Below, piece after piece: positions 6,176 through 9,676 of a stretch of DNA of 9,676 nt. Source of the DNA: Pseudonocardia sp. (GTDB lineage: Bacteria > Actinomycetota > Actinomycetes > Mycobacteriales > Pseudonocardiaceae). The stretch spans positions 1-9,676 of the forward strand of contig JASLAP010000639.1 in the NCBI GenBank assembly GCA_030147065.1, written 5' to 3'. Both the position numbers and the translations under genes were made by a program. How positions within the stretch are numbered: the first letter of the stretch is position 1; each line of letters starts with the position of its first letter. The notes below the pieces were generated by a model, which saw nothing but the letters and a program-made list of their open reading frames with translations, was not told the DNA's origin and made no database searches.

Positions 6176-7354
6176 GTGAGCTCCATCCGCGTGCCGATCG
6201 AGGACGAACCCACGCTCCCCCGCTACGGCCGGCGCTCGCTGGCCGAGGTCATGCCGGCCCTGCTCGGCGCGCTCGGCGTGCCCGATGCGGAGCGGGCCGG
6301 GCCGCCCGCGCTGGAACTGCCGCGGGTCCGCGCGGCCGCGCTGCTGCTGATCGACGGGCTGGGCGCCGACCTGCTGCGCAGCCACGCCGCCGACGCGCCG
6401 TTCCTGGCCGGGCTGCCCGACGCCGGGCCGCTCACCGCCGGGTTCCCGTCGAGCACCTCCATCAGCCTGGCCTCGCTGGGCACCGGCCGGCCGCCGGGCG
6501 CGCACGGCGTCGTCGGGATCACCTTCCGCAACGGCGACGGGCTGCTCGACAGCCTGCACTGGACCGACCACGGCACCGGCGACCGGCTCGACCAGCGCGA
6601 GGAGCAGCCGCCGGAGCAGATTCAGCCGCTGCCCACGGCGTTCGAGCGGGCCGCCGAGGACGGCGTCGGGGTGACCGTGGTGTCGCAGCGGCAGTTCCGC
6701 GGCTCCGGGCTGACCCGGGCCGCGCTGCGCGGCGGCCGCTTCCGCGGCACCGTCGCGCTCGGCGACCTGGCTGCCGAGGTGATCACCGCGGTCGGCGGCA
6801 CCGGCCGCCGGCTCTGCTACGGCTACCACGCCGACCTGGACGGGCTCGGGCACCTGTACGGACCCGGCAGCCTGCCGTGGCGGATGCAGCTGGCCCAGGT
6901 CGACCGCCTCGCCGCGCTGATCGCCGAGGCGCTGCCCGCCGACACCCTGCTGGCGATCACCGGCGACCACGGCATGGTCCGGATCGACCGCCGGATCGAC
7001 GCCGACACCGCCGACGACCTGCGCCGCGGCGTGCTGCTGCTGGGCGGCGACCCCCGGGCCCGGCACGTCTACACCCGCCCGGGCGCCGCGGACGACGTCC
7101 TGGCGACCTGGCGCGAGATCGTCGGTGACGGGGCCTGGGTGGTGCCGCGGGAGGAGGCCGTCGCGGCCGGGTGGTTCGGCGAGGTCGCCCCGCACTGCCT
7201 GGACCGCATCGGCGACGTCGTGGCCGCGGCCCGCGGCACCACCGGCCTCGTCCGCTCGGTGGCCGAGCCGACGATCTCCGGGATGCCCGGCCAGCACGGC
7301 TCGCTGTCCGCCGCGGAGCAGTTCGTCCCCCTCCTCCTCGCCGGCCCGTCCTGA
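6176..7354 (+). CDS. Alkaline phosphatase superfamily protein (nucleotide pyrophosphatase/phosphodiesterase type)
   Basis: This 392-residue protein shows the two-metal site of the NPP/type I phosphodiesterase family. D60 lies in LLLIDGLGADLL. The nucleophile region is PSSTSISLASLGTGRPPGAHG (split here as PSSTS at 91-95 and GTGRPPGAHG at 102-111), with Thr94 the likely nucleophile. D222 and H226 sit in DGLGHLYGP, D264 and H265 in ITGDHGMV, and H374 in PGQHGS. No signal peptide is visible, so it is probably cytoplasmic, unlike secreted NPPs. The start is GTG 6176 with GAGG eight bases upstream. It is the only plus-strand gene, divergent from mftF and convergent with mftE, and is bracketed by AGCCACR hairpin repeats. 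The substrate cannot be told from sequence; a nucleotide, a nucleotide sugar or a phosphorylated alcohol are possible. A role in mycofactocin metabolism is only guilt by position. Confidence 0.85.
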   Translation: MSSIRVPIEDEPTLPRYGRRSLAEVMPALLGALGVPDAERAGPPALELPRVRAAALLLIDGLGADLLRSHAADAPFLAGLPDAGPLTAGFPSSTSISLASLGTGRPPGAHGVVGITFRNGDGLLDSLHWTDHGTGDRLDQREEQPPEQIQPLPTAFERAAEDGVGVTVVSQRQFRGSGLTRAALRGGRFRGTVALGDLAAEVITAVGGTGRRLCYGYHADLDGLGHLYGPGSLPWRMQLAQVDRLAALIAEALPADTLLAITGDHGMVRIDRRIDADTADDLRRGVLLLGGDPRARHVYTRPGAADDVLATWREIVGDGAWVVPREEAVAAGWFGEVAPHCLDRIGDVVAAARGTTGLVRSVAEPTISGMPGQHGSLSAAEQFVPLLLAGPS

Positions 7355-7389
7355 CCGGTCCTTTCCGGGCCCCGGGCCACCGATCGGCC

Positions 7390-7587
7390 GGACGAGAGCC
7401 ACACTCGTCCGGCTCAGGCGAACGAGAGCCACACTCGTCCGGCTCAGGCGAACGAGCGCCACACTCGTCCAGGCCAGGGGGACGAGCACACTCGTCCAGC
7501 TCCAGTGGACGAGAGCCGCTCTGGTCCGGCCCAGGCGAACGAGAGCCACGCTCGTCCGGCTCAGGGGGACGAGAGTCACGCTCGTCC
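7390..7587. repeat. Tandem array of seven short hairpins with AGCCACR loops
   Basis: Seven units start at 7390, 7420, 7450, 7480, 7507, 7537 and 7567. The period is 30 bp, except unit 4, which is 27. A unit is GGACGAG, loop AGCCACA, CTCGTCC (21 bases) plus a 9-base linker, usually GGCTCAGGC. Units 1-3 have loop A(G/C)GCCACA-like cores or AGCCACA, unit 6 AGCCACG, unit 7 AGTCACG. Unit 4 has lost three bases but keeps the 7-bp stem with loop CACA. Unit 5 has changed bases yet can still pair as GGAC/GTCC plus AGAG/CTCT. The array fills most of the gap between the convergent 3' ends of the phosphatase gene (7354) and mftE (7601), so it may end or stabilise both transcripts. There is no T-run. It is not a CRISPR: linkers are too short and near-identical. 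Confidence 0.9.
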
Positions 7588-7600
7588 GCTCGGTGGGCGG

Positions 7601-8299
7601 CTACAGGCGGCCGTCGGGGCCGGGGTCCCAGCGCGCGAGACTGCCGCGCAGGGCGGCGACCATGTCGTCGAGCAGGCGGCGTCCCTCGGTGGCGGTGGCG
7701 CCGGCCGGGTCGCCGAGCACGCCGTTGCGGCTGACCGCGGTCACCCCGCCGCGGCGCAGGGCCGGCAGCAGTTCGCGCAGCGGCGCGATGTTGCCGGCAC
7801 GGGCAGCCTCGGTGCGCACCACTGCCGGATCGAGCTCCAGCAGGATCGAGGTCTCGGTGCGGCCGGCGTGGGCGTCGCCGCCGGGCACGGCGCACCCGAA
7901 CCAGGCCACGTCGCGGCCCTCGTGGCGCAGCGTGGCCACGGCGGCCGGGACGGTGGGCAGGTTGCCGCCGTGGCCGTTGACGAACACCAACCGCGACGCC
8001 CACGCCGCCGCCGACCGGCCGAGCTCGACCAGCACCTGGCGGAGCGCCTCGTGGCCGATGGACAGGGTGCCCGGGAAGCCCTCGTGCTCCCCCGAGGCGC
8101 CGTAGGCGACCGGCGGGGCGAGCAGCAGTGCGGGGTTGCCGTCGGCGGCGCGGCGGGCGACCGCGGCGGCGATCCGGGCGTCGGTGTCCAGGGGCAGGTG
8201 TGGGCCGTGCTGCTCCAGCGAGCCGACCGGTACCAGCACCGTGCGCGGCGCCGGGCCGTCGAGTTCCGGCCACGTGCGCTCGCCGAGTCGTCCGCTCAT
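7601..8299 (-). CDS. mftE: Mycofactocin precursor peptidase MftE (creatininase family)
   Basis: This 232-residue protein matches the creatininase-family amidohydrolase MftE, which is known to cleave the MftC-modified MftA peptide to release the C-terminal Val-Tyr-derived pyrrolidinone core. Family motifs visible are GSLEQHGPHLPLDTDA (26-41) with metal ligands E29, H31 and D40, GEHEGFPGT (70-78), VNGHGGN (107-113) with H110, and DAHAGRTETS (142-151) with E149. The N-terminus SGRLGERTWPEL is typical of MftE, so ATG 8299 is a reasonable start even though the preceding bases give only a weak ribosome site. The length is normal. The stop TAG (7603-7601) is followed in the same frame by the repeat array with no stop for hundreds of codons. 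An unrelated creatininase-like amidohydrolase is the only alternative; nearby mftF and the OYE gene argue for MftE. Confidence 0.9.
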   Translation of the reverse strand: MSGRLGERTWPELDGPAPRTVLVPVGSLEQHGPHLPLDTDARIAAAVARRAADGNPALLLAPPVAYGASGEHEGFPGTLSIGHEALRQVLVELGRSAAAWASRLVFVNGHGGNLPTVPAAVATLRHEGRDVAWFGCAVPGGDAHAGRTETSILLELDPAVVRTEAARAGNIAPLRELLPALRRGGVTAVSRNGVLGDPAGATATEGRRLLDDMVAALRGSLARWDPGPDGRL

Positions 8300-8436
8300 C
8301 GGCGGCGGCCCACCGGTCCGCCGGCGCCCGACCGCGGCCGGGCACGGATGGTGCCGGGAAGCGGACGGACGGGACGTTCAGCCTTGCGGGCGGGCTGCAC
8401 CGCATCGGGGTCGGGGCGGGGCGACGGCACCGTCGA

Positions 8437-8465
8437 ACGGTAGCGATCTCGGCCGACGTTCCCAA
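8437..8465 (-). promoter_or_regulatory. Weak candidate promoter of mftE
   Basis: On the minus strand TTGGGA (8465-8460) and TACCGT (8442-8437) are spaced by 17 bases and fit the loose actinobacterial TTGnnn/TAnnnT pattern. The leader to mftE would be about 130 bases. Matches are only 4 of 6 and 3 of 6, so this is tentative. Its position just downstream of two inverted repeats is the main support. Confidence 0.22.
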
Positions 8466-8480
8466 CGACGTGGCGGTCGG

Positions 8481-8527
8481 ATCGCTGCACCGGAGCAGCG
8501 ATGATCACCGAGCGGAGTCGGGTGATC
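8481..8527. promoter_or_regulatory. Two adjacent inverted repeats upstream of mftE (operator candidates)
   Basis: ATCGCTGC (8481-8488) and GCAGCGAT (8495-8502) form a perfect 8-bp inverted repeat with a 6-base spacer. Immediately after, GATCACC (8503-8509) and GGTGATC (8521-8527) form a perfect 7-bp inverted repeat with an 11-base spacer. Both lie just upstream of the candidate mftE -35 hexamer. Two abutting dyads of different sequence suggest one or two dimeric regulator sites; RNA structure or chance is possible. No regulator gene is in view. Confidence 0.35.
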
Positions 8528-8574
8528 CGGACTCGGCCCAGTGCCGTTCGGCCGGGCGGACGTGCGAGCCGCGA

Positions 8575-8607
8575 CGGCCCGGGGTTCTCACGGGTGGGAC
8601 CGGGCCG
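8575..8607. repeat. GC-rich inverted repeat in the gap before mftE
   Basis: CGGCCCGG (8575-8582) and CCGGGCCG (8600-8607) are perfectly complementary with a 17-base spacer. In such GC-rich DNA an 8-bp stem of only G and C may arise by chance. No T-run follows on either strand. Confidence 0.4.
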
Positions 8608-8620
8608 CAGGCCGTGCAGT

Positions 8621-8710
8621 GTGGCGCAGCGCGTGCGGTGGTGGCGCAGCGCGCCGGCGGGCTGCGAGGGCACCCCCGCGCTGCGCGACACCGCCCGGGC
8701 TGCGCGAGGG
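8621..8710. repeat. Cluster of direct and inverted GCGCAGCGCG copies
   Basis: GTGGCGCAGCGCG occurs twice as a direct repeat (8621-8633 and 8641-8653, offset 20 bp). The reverse complement CGCGCTGCGC follows at 8677-8686, able to pair with either copy. A further related pair, GGGCTGCGAGGG (8659-8670) and GGGCTGCGCGAGGG (8697-8710), lies within and after it. The cluster sits between two minus-strand genes and could fold into alternative hairpins. Function is unknown. Confidence 0.6.
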
Positions 8711-8753
8711 TCTAGCGGCGGCTGCCGCGGCCCGAGTGGCGGTTCCGGCACCC

Positions 8754-8783
8754 CGACCAGCAGCACCACCGCTGTGCTGGTCG
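8754..8783 (-). terminator. Hairpin downstream of the FadH/OYE oxidoreductase gene (terminator candidate)
   Basis: CGACCAGCA (8754-8762) and TGCTGGTCG (8775-8783) form a perfect 9-bp stem with a 12-base loop. It starts 62 bases after the oxidoreductase stop codon in its direction of transcription. No T-run follows on the minus strand, which is common for actinomycete hairpin terminators. It suggests that the oxidoreductase transcript ends here and that mftE has its own promoter. Confidence 0.4.
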
Positions 8784-8845
8784 ACCTCGCGGCAAGCCGG
8801 GCTTGTCCACGGCCGTACGCACGCCGGAGGGCCGCGGACCTGGTG

Positions 8846-9676
8846 CTAGAGGGCGAGGCCGACCCGGTACCCGTCGCGCACCGCGGCCGGGGCCAGGCGG
8901 GGCGCCAGGCAGTCGCCGACCCGGTGCACCCGAGGCCCCCGCAGCGCGGTCCACAGCCCGTCCTCGGGCTCGCCGGGAACCGCGGTGACCACCCAGTCGT
9001 AGGTGGCCTCACGGACGTCGCCCGTGGTGTGCTCCAGCACGGTCAGCCGGACGTCGCCGGTCGCCCCGAGCACCACCCGGTCGGTGGCCATCCGGATGCC
9101 GGCCCGCCGCGCGCGGCGGTGCATACCCTCCATGTCCAGTGTGGACCCCAGCTCCTGGGCCACCACCATGGCCGGCGTGGTGATCTCCACCTGGCAGCCC
9201 CGGGCGGCCAGCACCTCGGCCACCGAGGGTGCGGCGTGGTGCCCCAACTCGTCGACGACCAGGACCGAGCCGGTGGGTGCGGCCCGTCCGGCGAGCACGT
9301 CCCGGACGTCGACCACCCGCTCGCACCCGTCCGCCCACGCCGGCCGGGCCGGGCGGGACCCGGTGGCCAGCACGACGACGTCCGGCGACTCGGCGAGCAC
9401 CACCGCCGCATCGACCGGCGCCGAGGTGCGGACCTCGACGCCCAGGGCGTGGCAGCGGGCCAGCAGGTCGCGGGTGAGGTGGCCGAGCTCGGCCCGGCCG
9501 GGGGCGGCCGCGGCCAGCGCGACCTGGCCGCCGGTGGCCGGGTCGCGTTCGCGGAGCAGCACCGCGTGGCCGCGCTCGGCCGCCGTCACCGCGGCCTGGA
9601 GCCCGGCCGGGACCCCACCGACGACCAGCACCCGGCGTCGGCGACGCGGCGCGGGCAGCGGCACGGCCTCCCGCCC
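8846..9676 (-). CDS. FadH/old yellow enzyme family NADH:flavin oxidoreductase, C-terminal half, mycofactocin-system type
   Basis: The frame is open to the window edge and gives 276 visible residues, so the N-terminal TIM-barrel and most of the [4Fe-4S] site are outside. The visible start GREAVPLPAP resembles the stretch after the last cluster cysteine in FadH proteins; the GTG at 9664 is therefore internal, not a start. Next comes a Rossmann fold, VLVVGGVPAGLQAA, then ATGSRPARP, a second nucleotide-binding part (GSVLVVDELGHHAAPSVAE), TPAMVVAQELGSTLDMEG, and the FAD-contacting VGDCLAPR near the C-terminus. The TLDMEG/GHH segments recall the FadH/OYE proteins annotated as partners of mycofactocin loci. 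It probably uses NAD(P)H and reduces an enoyl or enone substrate. Odd point: the dinucleotide motif reads GGVPAG instead of the usual GGGPAG or GAGPAG. The family is sure; the MFT link rests on the neighbouring mftE and mftF. Confidence 0.85.
   Translation of the reverse strand, partial: GREAVPLPAPRRRRRVLVVGGVPAGLQAAVTAAERGHAVLLRERDPATGGQVALAAAAPGRAELGHLTRDLLARCHALGVEVRTSAPVDAAVVLAESPDVVVLATGSRPARPAWADGCERVVDVRDVLAGRAAPTGSVLVVDELGHHAAPSVAEVLAARGCQVEITTPAMVVAQELGSTLDMEGMHRRARRAGIRMATDRVVLGATGDVRLTVLEHTTGDVREATYDWVVTAVPGEPEDGLWTALRGPRVHRVGDCLAPRLAPAAVRDGYRVGLAL

Larger units (their letters stand above)
8300..8845. other. 546-base gene-free gap upstream of mftE
   Basis: No convincing gene was found. 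An open minus-strand frame crosses it and ends at 8296, overlapping the mftE ATG, but its translation is Arg/Pro-rich, matches nothing I know, and its upstream part is a shadow of the oxidoreductase. mftA was looked for through its conserved C-terminus (IDGMCGVY) and is not here. The gap instead holds several inverted repeats, listed separately: a candidate terminator near the oxidoreductase stop, a cluster of GC-rich repeats, and two adjacent inverted repeats plus a weak promoter near mftE. Confidence 0.6.

Noticed and set aside
4615..7128. Long plus-strand frame across mftF and into the phosphatase gene
   Set aside because: It is antisense to mftF and out of frame with the phosphatase, and gives low-complexity Arg/Pro/Gly sequence.
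7390..7587. CRISPR array
   Set aside because: The spacers would be only 9 bases and nearly identical, and the repeats are hairpins with 30-bp total period; no cas genes are present.
8300..8845. Hidden mftA precursor gene upstream of mftE
   Set aside because: No frame on either strand encodes the conserved MftA C-terminal IDGMCGVY or a close variant.
8296..9012. Minus-strand frame of 238 codons ending with an ATGA overlap with mftE
   Set aside because: The overlap looks like operon coupling, but the first part is a shadow of the oxidoreductase and the rest is Arg/Pro-rich with no known family; two terminator or operator-like dyads lie within it.

Overview
The window is very GC-rich DNA with NNG/NNC codon use, GTG starts and tight operons. 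It reads as a high-GC actinomycete chromosome, and the mycofactocin genes fit a Pseudonocardia-like or other Pseudonocardiales host. The genus is inference; the sequence alone does not fix it.

Left part (1-4245, all minus strand): a compact molybdenum-hydroxylase operon transcribed right to left as coxS, coxL, coxM, coxG. The S-L-M order and the AYRGAGR active-site loop of the large subunit mark it as the form II CO-dehydrogenase-like or aldehyde-oxidase-like type, not form I CO dehydrogenase. The coxS/coxL and coxL/coxM joints are abutting or overlapping. A strong hairpin plus T-run sits between coxM and coxG. The coxG gene runs off the left edge. A candidate promoter and an operator-like inverted repeat lie upstream of coxS.

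Middle and right part (4537-9676): pieces of a mycofactocin (MFT) locus. On the minus strand these are, in transcription order, a FadH/old-yellow-enzyme family oxidoreductase (only its C-terminal half, running off the right edge), mftE (creatininase-family peptidase) and mftF (glycosyltransferase). The precursor gene mftA and mftB, mftC and mftD are not in the window. mftE and mftF are separated by a plus-strand alkaline-phosphatase/nucleotide-pyrophosphatase family gene.

That phosphatase gene is bracketed by two hairpin repeats of one apparent family. On its left is a perfect 21-bp inverted repeat (6065-6121). On its right is a tandem array of seven short hairpins (7390-7587). Both consist of a short stem enclosing the heptamer AGCCACR. 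This shared hairpin family, flanking a gene that interrupts the mycofactocin locus, is the most unusual structure here.

The genes may work together as follows (inference). MFT is a peptide-derived redox cofactor used by nicotinoprotein alcohol dehydrogenases. MftE releases the cofactor core from the modified precursor and MftF adds its glucose chain. The cox-type enzyme next door could oxidise an aldehyde or similar product of MFT-dependent dehydrogenation. No transcriptional regulator, RNA gene, transposase or CRISPR array was seen.
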